From contig CAVQVM010000002.1 in the NCBI GenBank assembly GCA_963717085.1, positions 682,001-746,000 on the forward strand: a DNA stretch of 64,000 bases, given 5' to 3'. This document shows positions 40,839-49,180 of the stretch, one piece after another. The notes beneath the pieces were generated by a model. The model was not told where the DNA came from and ran no database searches. It saw nothing but the letters and a program-made list of their open reading frames with translations. Position numbers and translations under genes: made by a program. Position 1 is the first letter of the stretch. Every line of letters starts with the position of its first letter. Origin of the DNA: DASQUK01 sp963717085 (GTDB lineage Bacteria > Actinomycetota > Acidimicrobiia > Acidimicrobiales > VFJN01).

Positions 40839-42238
40839 TACTTGTTTGAATCTCGTTTAGGCCTGGGGTCGGCCAACCTTGGGTCTAGGTGTCTGGCGGG
40901 TTGGCTCGCGATCGGGCTGCCCACTCGAGGTTGGGGTGTGGCTCGCTAATGGTTCGCCTCCCGCCGGGCATCGCGTGCGAGGAGTGGCTCGAGAGGGATC
41001 TGCCACGCTCGAAGTAGCGCTGCCCTCCTCGTGTTCTTCCAGACGATGAGAGAACGGAGGGCTGGGTGTGGCCAAGGTCGTGATCGGTGTTGATCCGCAC
41101 AAGCGGCTCAACGCCGTGGTTGTGTTGAACCATCGGGGCAAGGTGCTGGCACGCCGGCAGTTCGCCAACACGTCAGACGGGTTCGGGGAGCTGGCCACGT
41201 TCGGTCATCGGTGGCGGCCACGCACGTGGGCCATCGAGGGCTGCAACGGCGTCGGCAAACACGTGGCCCAGCGGCTGGTCGCCGCCGGTGAACGCGTGCT
41301 GGACGTGTCCACTCGACGAGCGGCGCTGGTGCGGGTGTTCGCCGGCGGCAACGGCCGCAAGAATGACGACGTCGACGCCCACTCCATCGCCCTGGTCGGC
41401 CTGCACACACCCGATCTCCCCGAAGTGCGCGCCGATGACCGTCGAGTGGCGTTGCGGCTGGTCTCGAACCGGCGCAAGGAACTCATCGGCCTGCGCACCC
41501 AGTGCGTGAACCGCCTCCACCGTGACCTGGTAGCACTGCTGCCCGGCGGCGCTCCACGTGCCTTGACCGCCAACAAGGCCAAGGCCCTGTTGGCCGCCGT
41601 GCGGCCTCGTGACGAGATCGGCCGACTCCGCCGGCAGCTCGCCGCCGACCAGCTGGCCGATCTGGTGGCCTTGGACGGCAAGCTCTCCGCCATCGAGGCC
41701 CAGCTGAAGGAGCTGGTGAAAGCGACCCCCACCTCACTGCCCGAGCTCTACGGCGTGGGACCGGTCATCACCGGGATCATCCTCGGCGAGGTCGGCGATG
41801 TCGCCCGGTTCAAGAACAGGCACCACTTCGCCAGCTACAACGGCACCGCCCCCGACGACAAAGGCAGCGCCGGACATCCCGCCTACTGCGTGAACATCAA
41901 GGGCAACCGCAAGCTGAACCACGCCATACACATGGTCGCCATCACCCAGATCCGCAACCCCCGCAGCCCCGGCCGCGCCCACTACGACCGCAAACTCACC
42001 GAGACCAAGACCACCAAAGAAGCCCTCCGCGCCCTGAAGCGGCGCATCTCCGATGTCATCTACCGCCAACTGTGCCTCGACGCCGAACTCCAAGCGGGCC
42101 CGGGAGGGCAAACGGGGACGACTCTGCAATCCAGCGTGACCGGCCCAACCCCGACGACCGGCTCTTCGGACAAGCCACAACCCGGACCCGAACCCGAGCC
42201 TAGACCTCCAGCGCCCCACCGGTTGACAGAGGGGTGCC
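40839..42238 (+). mobile_element. IS110-family insertion sequence IS-1, complete
   Basis: The left boundary follows CGGTCCGGGC and the right boundary precedes ATTATGCGT. Together these rebuild an uninterrupted array repeat like copy I at 51700-51726. The element is 1400 bp, has no terminal inverted repeats and no target duplication, and its right end reads TTGACAGAGGGGTGCC. All of this fits the IS110 family. It carries a single transposase and about 230 bp of 5' non-coding sequence. Confidence 0.85.
40860..41054 (+). ncRNA. Candidate IS110 bridge RNA of IS-1
   Basis: The segment lies between the left end and the transposase, where IS110-group elements encode their bridge RNA. It is rich in paired segments (for example GCTCGC near 40941 with GCGAG near 40977). 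CCGGGCAT at 40964-40971 equals the target sequence across the insertion point. AAGTAGC at 41012-41018 is the complement of the left junction GCTACTT, and TGCC at 41001-41004, after AGAGGG, resembles the right end AGAGGGGTGCC. These would be target and donor guides. The guide order has not been verified. Confidence 0.5.
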
Positions 42239-42255
42239 ATTATGCGTCCCGATGA
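41068..42255 (+). CDS. IS110-family transposase of IS-1
   Basis: The 395-residue protein has an N-terminal RuvC-like DEDD domain (VIGVDPHKRLNAVVV; Glu in AIEGCNGVGKH; Asp pair in RKNDDVDAHSIAL). A Tnp20 domain follows, with the catalytic-serine region YNGTAPDDKGSAGH and then NIKGNRKLNHAIHMVAITQI. GTG 41068 follows GGAGG at a good distance. The reading frame runs 17 bp past the mapped right end of the element, so its stop codon is supplied by flanking DNA and overlaps the esterase start. Confidence 0.92.
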   Translation: MAKVVIGVDPHKRLNAVVVLNHRGKVLARRQFANTSDGFGELATFGHRWRPRTWAIEGCNGVGKHVAQRLVAAGERVLDVSTRRAALVRVFAGGNGRKNDDVDAHSIALVGLHTPDLPEVRADDRRVALRLVSNRRKELIGLRTQCVNRLHRDLVALLPGGAPRALTANKAKALLAAVRPRDEIGRLRRQLAADQLADLVALDGKLSAIEAQLKELVKATPTSLPELYGVGPVITGIILGEVGDVARFKNRHHFASYNGTAPDDKGSAGHPAYCVNIKGNRKLNHAIHMVAITQIRNPRSPGRAHYDRKLTETKTTKEALRALKRRISDVIYRQLCLDAELQAGPGGQTGTTLQSSVTGPTPTTGSSDKPQPGPEPEPRPPAPHRLTEGCHYASR

Positions 42256-43192
42256 CTGTCGGCGCTGGTTGGACATGAACCGAGCGTGCGGGGCAGATGG
42301 ATCATCGCTGCCCGGCACTGAGGTGCCTTATCTGCCCAGCGACGACGGATCGCCGCTCTCGGGTACCGAGGTGCACTATCTGCGTTCCAAGCATGTGGTT
42401 GACGAGTTCAAGATCTTCGTCGGCCATTGCGGCGGCTCCGAAGGCTCGGCTCCCATGGTGCTGTACGTCACCGACGCGAACGGTCTGTTCGCGAGCGCGG
42501 TCGACATCGTCCGGCTCATGCAACTCTCGGCCCATCTGCCGCCGATTCTCGTCGTCGGCATCGGCTACCGCTTGCGCGCGCTCGCGGACACTGTCGGGGT
42601 TCGGACCCGTGACTACACCCCGACGTCCGACCCGTTGGTCGCCCGGATCTCTCCAGGCGTGACGGTGATGGGAGGTGCGGAGCGCTTCTTGGCGTTCATT
42701 CGCGAGGAACTGCAGCCGTGGGTGCGGTCGCGATACCGCGTCGACCACGAAGGCTCTGCCTACTTCGGGCACTCTCTCGGTGGGCTGTTCGGCACGTATG
42801 TGCTTCTCACCGAACCGGCCACATTCCGCAGATACGGGATCGGAAGCCCAGCGCTGTGGTGGGATGACTACATGATGTTTGACTACGAGGCGACGTACGC
42901 AGAGACCCATGAAGACCTTTCGGCCAAGTTGTTCTTCTCTGTCGGCGCGTTCGAGGATCACGACGGCCGCCAACGCGAGGCAAGCAGGCTCCCCGCCGAC
43001 GAACGCGCCAAAGCGGGGCTCCGATACGTCGACATGGTCGCCGACACCGAACGCATGGCAGCGTCCCTGCGCACGCGCCAGTACCCGAACCTCGACGTCG
43101 CCAGCGTGGTCCTGCCTGACGAGTTCCACATCACCGTGCCGCACGTCAACCTGTCGCGATCGCTGCGATTCCTCTTCGACGCGCCCCAGTGA
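42242..43192 (+). CDS. Putative esterase (alpha/beta hydrolase, PF00756-like)
   Basis: The 316-residue protein has the nucleophile elbow YFGHSLGG (Ser), a later Asp region (FEDHDGRQ) and a His near FHITVPH. It resembles IroE/Fes-type esterases that cleave acyl or siderophore esters. The start is ambiguous between ATG 42242, four bases after the IS right end, and ATG 42274. Residues 20-46 contain a near-duplicate (SLPGTEVPYLPS, SPLSGTEVHYLRS). It is the gene unit between repeat copies A and B. Confidence 0.82.
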   Translation: MRPDDCRRWLDMNRACGADGSSLPGTEVPYLPSDDGSPLSGTEVHYLRSKHVVDEFKIFVGHCGGSEGSAPMVLYVTDANGLFASAVDIVRLMQLSAHLPPILVVGIGYRLRALADTVGVRTRDYTPTSDPLVARISPGVTVMGGAERFLAFIREELQPWVRSRYRVDHEGSAYFGHSLGGLFGTYVLLTEPATFRRYGIGSPALWWDDYMMFDYEATYAETHEDLSAKLFFSVGAFEDHDGRQREASRLPADERAKAGLRYVDMVADTERMAASLRTRQYPNLDVASVVLPDEFHITVPHVNLSRSLRFLFDAPQ

Positions 43193-43247
43193 TCCGACCT
43201 CCAGACCGGAACTCCTCGAACTCCCGGTGAAGACTCGCCGGGTGGTG

Positions 43248-43331
43248 CATATCTTTCGATACCGCGCCTTGGCGGTCTGTACGGGCGCCCGGGCGGGCAG
43301 CGGCCGCTCGCAGCGGGCAATCGGTGCGTTT
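43248..43331 (+). repeat. Array repeat, copy B (divergent)
   Basis: The copy follows the esterase stop by 56 bp. The best conserved part is the right end GCGGGCAATCGGTGCG, with GTCTGTACGGGCG in the middle. The left end (CGATACCGCGCC) is degenerate. Confidence 0.5.
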
Positions 43332-43417
43332 CTCCTCCCACCTTGCGGTGGTCGGTGGCACTCTGGCCGGTGTCACTGGACGATGAGCAACGGTGCTGGC
43401 CTGGCCACAATGGCTTA

Positions 43418-43921
43418 ATGGACGAGGTGCTCCTACGGCCGATCCAGGAAGCGGACCTAGTCGATCTCTGCCGGTACTCCACCGATCCAGAGGCCGCCGG
43501 CGAGTTCGAGTGGACGGGCTTCACCGACCCGAAGGCGATGCGGCGGCGCTGGGAGGAGGACGGCTGGCTCGGCCCGAACGGTCGGCTGGCAGTCGTGAGC
43601 GCAGACTCGCTCGCCGGGGACGTTAGCTACAGGGACCGGTCGCCGGCGGCGTCTACGCGTGCGATCTATGAGATAGGGATTGCCCTGTTCCCCGAGCATC
43701 GGGGCCAAGGGGTTGGGACGATCGCCCAACGCCTGCTGGTTCAGTACCTGTTCGACACCACGCCGGCGCATCGGCTCGAGGCATACACCGAGGTCGCGAA
43801 TACCGCTGAGCAGCGGGCGCTGGAGAAGATCGGTTTTGAGCGTGAGGGTGTCCTGCGGGGGACCATCTTCCGGGCTGGGAAGTGGCGCGACAACATCGTG
43901 TACGCGCTGCTCCGACACTGA
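43418..43921 (+). CDS. GNAT-family N-acetyltransferase (RimJ/RimL type)
   Basis: The 167-residue protein has the RimJ-like layout: LLRPIQEADLVDLCRYSTDP at the start, the acetyl-CoA loop FPEHRGQGVGTIAQRLLVQY, then NTAEQRALEKIGFEREGVLR. Relatives acetylate protein N-termini, antibiotics or small molecules. It is a single-gene unit between repeat copies B and C, typical cargo of mobile cassettes. Confidence 0.88.
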   Translation: MDEVLLRPIQEADLVDLCRYSTDPEAAGEFEWTGFTDPKAMRRRWEEDGWLGPNGRLAVVSADSLAGDVSYRDRSPAASTRAIYEIGIALFPEHRGQGVGTIAQRLLVQYLFDTTPAHRLEAYTEVANTAEQRALEKIGFEREGVLRGTIFRAGKWRDNIVYALLRH

Positions 43922-44020
43922 CGGACAGATCCAGCAGACCGTCGGCGTGCCGGCCGTCGACCTGCTGTCGCACGCTGAGTCAACAACGTCACGAGGTTCC
44001 CATCGGGGACGGCACGCCGC

Positions 44021-44090
44021 GCCAGATCTGCCTGATACGCGTTACCGCGATCAGTGCAGAACGCAGCGACAGAACATCGTCGTCCCGAAA
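44021..44090 (+). repeat. Array repeat, copy C (partial similarity)
   Basis: The left part reads GCGCCAGATCTGCCTGAT. The sequence to its left (CCATCGGGGACGGCACGCC) also resembles the outer flank of copy K. The right end is unclear. It lies between the GNAT gene and the Lsr2-like gene. Confidence 0.45.
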
Positions 44091-44305
44091 GCCGCGTCCA
44101 CGCTCCGAACAGCGCTCTGTCGGCGGGCGATCGCGATTGTCGACCTGTCGGGCAGGGCGAAGAAGTCGTCTACGGAGTCCTCGACTCGCACCGACGGGAG
44201 CCCGAGCACAGCGCGGACCGGCGGGGCCATGCGTTCCCGGGCGTTGATGGACGTGCCCAGGGACACCCCCAGCACTGTCGATTCTGGGTTTGACGTTGAC
44301 GTCTT

Positions 44306-44662
44306 CTACGTGCGGGCGGCGAAGGCTTCCCGAATGTGACCGGCGATTCGACCTCGATCGCTGACCGTGTATCCATTGGCGCGGGCCCATTCGCGCACTG
44401 CCGCCGTGTCCGGGGCACCGCGCCTGCGACGCCGAGTCTTCGCCACCGCAGCCTTGTTGGCGGCGTTCGTGGTAGAGCGGGCCGCGCCGGTTCGACGACG
44501 CGGTCGCAGCCGCCGACCTGCTCCGGTGAGCTCATCGAAATGCGATTGGCACAGGTCGAGTTCGTAGCGGGCGGTGCCGTTGTCCATGCGAATCGTCGTC
44601 ACGGCCTCGGTGCTGTCACCGTGAAGATCGCAGGTAAGCACGACACGTGTTGTCTTAGCCAT
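44306..44662 (-). CDS. Lsr2-like nucleoid-associated protein
   Basis: The 118-residue protein has the Lsr2 N-terminal oligomerisation strands (TRVVLTCDLHGDSTEAVTTI, YELDLCQSHFDELTGAG). Its C-terminal DNA-binding domain has AAVREWARANGYTVSDRGRI, where RGR is the AT-hook-like minor groove contact. Lsr2 silences AT-rich foreign DNA in actinobacteria. The copy in an accessory array could be a second, mobile xenogeneic silencer. The basic linker RRRRTG...RRRRRG separates the two domains. Confidence 0.85.
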   Translation of the reverse strand: MAKTTRVVLTCDLHGDSTEAVTTIRMDNGTARYELDLCQSHFDELTGAGRRLRPRRRTGAARSTTNAANKAAVAKTRRRRRGAPDTAAVREWARANGYTVSDRGRIAGHIREAFAART

Positions 44663-45378
44663 GACACAAGTGTGCAGCGCCAGACGTGCGACCGGCTACT
44701 CGCCTGAATCCTAAGCAGCAACGATCGATCCATTGAACCGCCCTGGGTTCGGTGACATACAGCCCGCGCAGCGTCGCAGCATCCGGTCTCGCAGCCGACC
44801 CAAGCACCGCCAGCGAGTCTGCAATCCCCGCCATCCAGCCAACCCGACACTCCCCTGGCTGGCGAGCGCGGGGCGCGCGTCCGGGACACGTCGCAGGCCT
44901 CCACTACAGCGCGCCGACGCGTCACGCCGCCAAAGCGCGTTGATCGGTGCAATCCCCGAGCGGATAACGCCTAACGCCGGTTCCGCGTACGGTTCTCAGT
45001 CCCGCTGCGACATTCTGGGCGACGGCGGGCGCGCGATCTGGGCGCTGTGGATCTGAGCGCGCGTTCTGGTGCGGATCGCGTAAACGAAGCCATCGCGGAT
45101 CAGGCAGATCTGTATCGGTGCCCGAAGGCAACTCATGGCGCGTTGCTAACCGTCGGCAGCCTTGTCGTGCCGCACGAGAACCGTCGTTATGCAGCCGACG
45201 GTCTCGCCGCGTCCCTACGTCGAGGCCGCGCTCGGGTCGCACCTCCTGCCTGACTGGTGGGCAGGCTGAGAGCGAGTCGTTGGGACCGCGACGCCAGGGC
45301 GGGGTCAAACACGGGCGGGAGATCTTGTCACTGTTCACCTCGCGACCGTGCGGCGTGGCTCCCATGCGGGCGCCTTGG
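44663..45378. other. Intergenic region of about 700 bp with no supported gene
   Basis: I see no protein-like frame here. The region holds repeat copy D (left end GATCAGGCAGATCTG at 45098-45112, minus orientation) and a stretch near 44938-45000 rich in short inverted segments. It may contain decayed cassette DNA. Confidence 0.45.
45098..45115 (-). repeat. Array repeat, copy D (left end only)
   Basis: On the minus strand it reads ATACAGATCTGCCTGATC, close to the left end of copy J (ATACAGAACTGCCTGATC). The rest of the repeat is not clearly recognisable toward lower coordinates. Confidence 0.45.
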
Positions 45379-46719
45379 TCAACCCTCGACGGCGTAGAGC
45401 CGCCATGGTTGGGGGATGCCTTTGAGCCCGTGTTCGCCGCGATCGACGAAGCCGATGCCGGATCCGGCGACGAGATCGACGACCGTCCGTGAGGCCACGA
45501 TCTGGCCGGGCTCTGCGTGCGACGAGACTCGGGCGGCGATGTGAACCGCTATGCCGGCCACGTCGTCGCCTCGTTGTTCGATCTCGCCCGTGTGCACGCC
45601 GGCTCGAATGTCGATGCCTAGTGGACGGACCGCGTCTCGAATGGCACACCCGCAACGCACCGCCCGTCCTGGTCCGTCAAAGACGATCACGAAGCCGTCG
45701 CCGGTGGTATTGACCACTCTTCCCCGGAACCGTTCTATCTGGCGCCCCACTATCTCATCGTGTCTGTCGAGCAGTCGTCGCCAGTATTGATCCCCAAGCT
45801 CAACCGCCCTGTCGGTCGACCCGACGATGTCGGTGAACAGCACCGTGGCGAGCAGTCGGTCAGCGACCGAGACCGCCGTCGCGCCAGTTAGGAACCTTTC
45901 GATCTCGTCCGCGAGGCCGTCGACGTCGCCGACCCAGTAGAGGTGGTCCTCCCCAGCCAGCTCGACGTGGCGCGCAGCCGTGATGTGCTCCGCCAAGAAC
46001 CGTCCCAGCCGGGACGGTATGTAGGGATTCCCGGCGTGAGCGATAACAAGCGTCGGCGCCGAGATCGTCGGCAGCACCGACGTCAGGTCGGAGTCACAGA
46101 CCAGGCGCTGGATGGCAACCGCGGCGCCCGGGCTTACCGAGAGTCGCTCGGCGCGTGCCAGCCGGCGACGGAAGGTTGCGTTCTCGGCTTGGCTGTGGGC
46201 GACGAGCACGGCGAATTCGCCCGTGCCCCAACCCGTCTCCAGCCAGTTCAAGAACGCGTCGATGACCTCGGGTGGGTACGCCCCAGACTGATCATCGGAT
46301 TGGCGAATGCGAGCATAGGCGTCGACAAGCACCAATGCCTGGGTCCGCTCCGGCCAGCTCGCGGCGAATAGCAAGCTCACCAAGCCGCCGTCGCCGTGAC
46401 CGATAATCGCGGCGTCCTTCCACCCCGCTGCGTCGAGCACGGCCCGCAGATCGTCCATCCACTCTTCCAACGTCGGCAGGGCGTTGAGCGCAACGGGATC
46501 GGACAGACCCGTGCCCCGCTGGTCGAAGACCAGAAGTCGACAGAACGACCCCAGACGGTCATAGAACCGGGCAATGCCGGGCTCTTCCCACGCCGCCTCG
46601 ACGTTGTTCCACCACCATGGGACGAACACCGCGTTGAGCGGGCCATCGCCGAAGACCTGGTAGGCGATGTGGACGCCGTCGGCGCTCCTCGCGTAGCGGG
46701 TGTCTGGAGTGGCGTTCAC
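45379..46719 (-). CDS. Adenylate/guanylate cyclase with N-terminal alpha/beta-hydrolase domain
   Basis: The 446-residue protein has an N-terminal alpha/beta-hydrolase fold (GVHIAYQVFGDGPLNAVFVP, DQRGTGLSD) and a C-terminal class III nucleotide cyclase (FTDIVGSTDRAVELGDQYWR, NTTGDGFVIVFDGPGRAV), with both metal Asp in place. In the hydrolase part the nucleophile elbow is GHGDGG, so the expected serine is a glycine, and the domain is probably a ligand sensor. It looks like the mycobacterial hydrolase-cyclase fusions. GTG 46719 is chosen, and the frame extends to 46764. Confidence 0.85.
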   Translation of the reverse strand: MNATPDTRYARSADGVHIAYQVFGDGPLNAVFVPWWWNNVEAAWEEPGIARFYDRLGSFCRLLVFDQRGTGLSDPVALNALPTLEEWMDDLRAVLDAAGWKDAAIIGHGDGGLVSLLFAASWPERTQALVLVDAYARIRQSDDQSGAYPPEVIDAFLNWLETGWGTGEFAVLVAHSQAENATFRRRLARAERLSVSPGAAVAIQRLVCDSDLTSVLPTISAPTLVIAHAGNPYIPSRLGRFLAEHITAARHVELAGEDHLYWVGDVDGLADEIERFLTGATAVSVADRLLATVLFTDIVGSTDRAVELGDQYWRRLLDRHDEIVGRQIERFRGRVVNTTGDGFVIVFDGPGRAVRCGCAIRDAVRPLGIDIRAGVHTGEIEQRGDDVAGIAVHIAARVSSHAEPGQIVASRTVVDLVAGSGIGFVDRGEHGLKGIPQPWRLYAVEG

Positions 46720-47020
46720 CACCGCACATTGTCGTCGAAGCCGCGCCAACGTGTGACCGACCAACCGGAAGTGTCCGCTTCGAGCGCGGCAAGGGATCGT
46801 TTCGTCATCGTGCCCGCCGTCGCGAGCAAGCGCCGAGTGCCCGATCCCGCGCTACGCCAAAGATCCACGGTGATGCGCCGCCTAGCCGTCACAGCCTCAG
46901 CGCCGACGGCGTCCGGCTCTAAGCAGCGGGGGTTCGGCCCGCCCATACTCGGCGATCTGTCGCCCGGCGTCGCTCTGCCACGCGAGTTCCAAGAGTCCGA
47001 TGGCGGCGGACCCTTCACCC
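46720..47020. other. Non-coding stretch upstream of the cyclase gene
   Basis: About 300 bp with no protein-like frame and no clear hairpin. It should contain the cyclase promoter and leads into repeat copy K. Confidence 0.4.
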
Positions 47021-47111
47021 CGCACCGATTGCCGCACCCGAATCGCGCACCCCTCGCCTGTCGGATCATCAGCACAGAACGACGGGGCGCGAGATCGAAG
47101 CAGATCTGGCG
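47021..47111 (-). repeat. Array repeat, copy K (inverted)
   Basis: On the minus strand it runs from CGCCAGATCTGCTTCGATCT, through CCCCGTCGTTCTGTGCTG, to GATTCGGGTGCGGCAATCGG. It is one of the best preserved copies and points away from the IS110 element that follows. Confidence 0.75.
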
Positions 47112-47119
47112 TGGTCTTC

Positions 47120-48588
47120 CGTTCCCGATCGGCACTGTTTCGGGAAGCAAATCGGTTCCCGTGGTCGGGTCTGACTGGTTGTCGTACCGAGCTGGTTGAG
47201 GTGCTTGTCGGCTGGGCCGTGGGGCTGGAACGAGGCAGCACGCCCCGTTCTGGAGGGTGACCGAGCTAGCTGGGCCAACAGCCGGCTCGACACGGTCTCC
47301 CTCCCGGGACGTGCGTGCCACCCCTTGAACCGTTGAGAGAGGAAGGGATGGCATTGACCATCGTAGAGAGCACGCGCCCGGTAACGGGGGGCGTTGATAC
47401 GCACCTGGACACCCATGTTGTGGCGGCACTGCACGCCAATGGCGGTGTCCTGGGCGTCGAGTCGTTCCCGGCTAGTCGGGCCGGATTCGCGTCGTTGTCG
47501 AGCTGGCTGGCCGGCTTCGGGCCCGTTGACCGGGTCGGCGTGGAGGGCACGGGCGCCTATGGCGCGGGCCTGGCTCGCCACCTGCGGGGCTGTGGGCTCG
47601 AGGTGATCGAGGTGGACCGACCGAATCGTCAGCTGCGCCGGGCCCACGGCAAGTCCGACACCGTGGACGCCATTGAAGCGGCTCGGGCGGTGTTGTCGGG
47701 ACGGGCCACAGGCGTGGCCAAGACGGCTGACGGCAACGTGGAAGCGATGCGGGCGCTGCTGGTCGCCAAACGCTCCGGTCGCGAGGCCCGGATCACGTGC
47801 TTGAACCAGATCCGCCACCTCGGTTACACCGCCCCAGAAGAGCTGCGGGAACGATTCCGGTCCACCCCGCGCACGGCGCTGGCCGCTCAGGCCGCCGGGC
47901 TGCGTCCTCGACCCGACCGCGACGCGGTGGTTTACGCCACGAAGCTCGCCATGCGCAGCCTCGGCCGACGCGTGCTCAGCATCGACGACGAGATCGCCCC
48001 GCTCGATACCGCCCTCGGCGAGCTCGTCGGTGCCACGGCTCCGGGTCTGGTGGGCCTCTACGGCGTCGGTGTCGACACCGCCGCCATCCTCTGCGTCGCC
48101 GCCGGCGACAATCCCCAGCGAGTCCATAGCGAAGCCGCTTGGGCGCACCTGTGCGGCGCCGCACCCCTCGAGGCAACCTCCGGCAAGGTCACCCACCGCC
48201 ACCGGCTCAACCGGGTGGGAACCGCCAGGCGAACCATGCGCTGTGGCGCATCGTGTTCACCCGTCTCGGCTCCGATGCCCGTACCCGCAGCTACGTCGCC
48301 CGCCGCCTTGACGAAGGCCTCAGCCGCCCCGAGATCATCCGCAGCCTCAAGCGATACGTCGCCCGCGAAACCTACCGACACCTCCCACGCTGACGATCTG
48401 CAGCGGCGGGCCTGGCCCAACAACTGCCTGACCCGCGCCGCGGTGTCCTTCGATCGACCCGCCGACCCGGCACACCCACCCGGCGTCGCCTTGCCCTAAT
48501 AAGAGCCCGCCCTCACCGAGTGGCCCATCACTGGTCTGCCAGCACCGCCGCAAGCACCTTGACAACACATGGGAGCGTCGATCTCGCG
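47120..48588 (+). mobile_element. IS110-family insertion sequence IS-2 (left boundary not resolved)
   Basis: The transposase is at 47348-48393, with about 200 bp of 5' non-coding DNA that could encode a bridge RNA. The right end reads AGCACCTTGACAACACAT, then GGGAGCGTC, and is followed at once by the left-truncated array repeat F. The same right end occurs alone at 52771. The left boundary lies somewhere after copy K. The element is flanked by inverted copies of the array repeat (K minus, F plus). Confidence 0.7.
47348..48393 (+). pseudogene. IS110-family transposase of IS-2, frameshifted
   Basis: ATG 47348 starts a typical IS110 transposase: VTGGVDTHLDTHVVAALHAN (DEDD Asp), GVEGTGAYGAGLARHL (Glu) and GKSDTVDAIEAARAV (Asp pair). 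The serine region is CGAAPLEATSGKVTHRHRLN. Near 48215 the frame must move back by one base (CCGGGTGGG for CCGGGGTGGG) to reach the normal ending GGNRQANHALWRIVFTRLGS and a stop at 48393. The uncorrected frame would continue to 48499. The element may be dead, or a G is missing from the assembly. Confidence 0.85.
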
Positions 48589-48647
48589 CCCCGTCGTTCT
48601 GTACTTCCCGGCCGGCAGGCAGCATGTACCCGGTTCGGGCAATCTGG
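48579..48647 (+). repeat. Array repeat, copy F (left-truncated by IS-2)
   Basis: The copy starts at CGATCTCGCGCCCCGTCG directly after the IS-2 right end and ends GGTTCGGGCAATC. The outer left part AGAACTGCCTGAT is missing, which indicates insertion of IS-2 within the repeat. Confidence 0.75.
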
Positions 48648-48651
48648 CGCG

Positions 48652-48987
48652 ATGTCGTCACCGACCCGCGGCTGGGACCGATCGGGCGGCTTCCGCATCG
48701 AGGTGATGTCAGCGCCGCGCTATCAGAGGGTCATCGACAGCGTCACAGTTCCCCTGGGGCGGCTATTGGCGGTGTTGATGCTCGAGGAGCCGGAACGACG
48801 GAACGCGAGAGACAACTTCCGTGTGATCGTCCGCAACCCTCGGGGCCAGTGGAGGGCCCTCAGGATTACTAGCCGCGAGGAGGCCGAGCGGGTGCGAGAC
48901 GAGACGCAAGCTCGAATCGAGAGCGTCGGGATCGACGCGTGGAGTCGCGAGATGCGGGGCCGGATCCCCGAGTCCTTCTTTCGCTGA
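48652..48987 (+). CDS. Small protein of unknown function
   Basis: The 111-residue product (or 93 residues from ATG 48706, which has a GAGGTG just upstream) is charged. It contains a likely strand-turn-strand (DNFRVIVRNPRGQWRALRIT) followed by an Arg/Glu-rich helix (SREEAERVRDETQARIESVG). There is no signal peptide and no family I recognise. It is the single gene between repeat copies F and N, beginning 5 bp after copy F. Confidence 0.55.
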   Translation: MSSPTRGWDRSGGFRIEVMSAPRYQRVIDSVTVPLGRLLAVLMLEEPERRNARDNFRVIVRNPRGQWRALRITSREEAERVRDETQARIESVGIDAWSREMRGRIPESFFR

Positions 48988-49028
48988 CAGGCCCGGAGAC
49001 TGAGCGTGTCCATGCTAAGAGCCCGCAC

Positions 49029-49112
49029 ATAGCTGCCAGTGATCTCGCGCTGGACCGACGGCGCCATCGCCCGCGACCAGGGCGCTGTCCGCTGCGGACG
49101 CAACGGTGCCGA
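49029..49112 (+). repeat. Array repeat, copy N (divergent)
   Basis: The copy follows the 111-residue gene by 41 bp. The left part AGCTGCCAGTGATCTCGCGC resembles the common left end, and the right part ends GCAACGGTGCC. Confidence 0.5.
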
Positions 49113-49180
49113 TACCAATTCCGTCGGCTTCAGGGTCCGGACTCGTCGGTTCTAGAGTTCGATGTTGGAGGTGGTGGCCT

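Noticed and set aside
43981..44037. Solitary IS-2 left end at repeat copy C
   Set aside because: It shares about 29 of 38 positions with the sequence beside copy K, but the IS-2 left end is not defined, so the similarity may be an extended repeat and not an IS remnant.
44733..45056. Possible gene in the gap between the Lsr2-like and cyclase genes
   Set aside because: Codon composition is irregular in every frame, with no motif or ribosome site.
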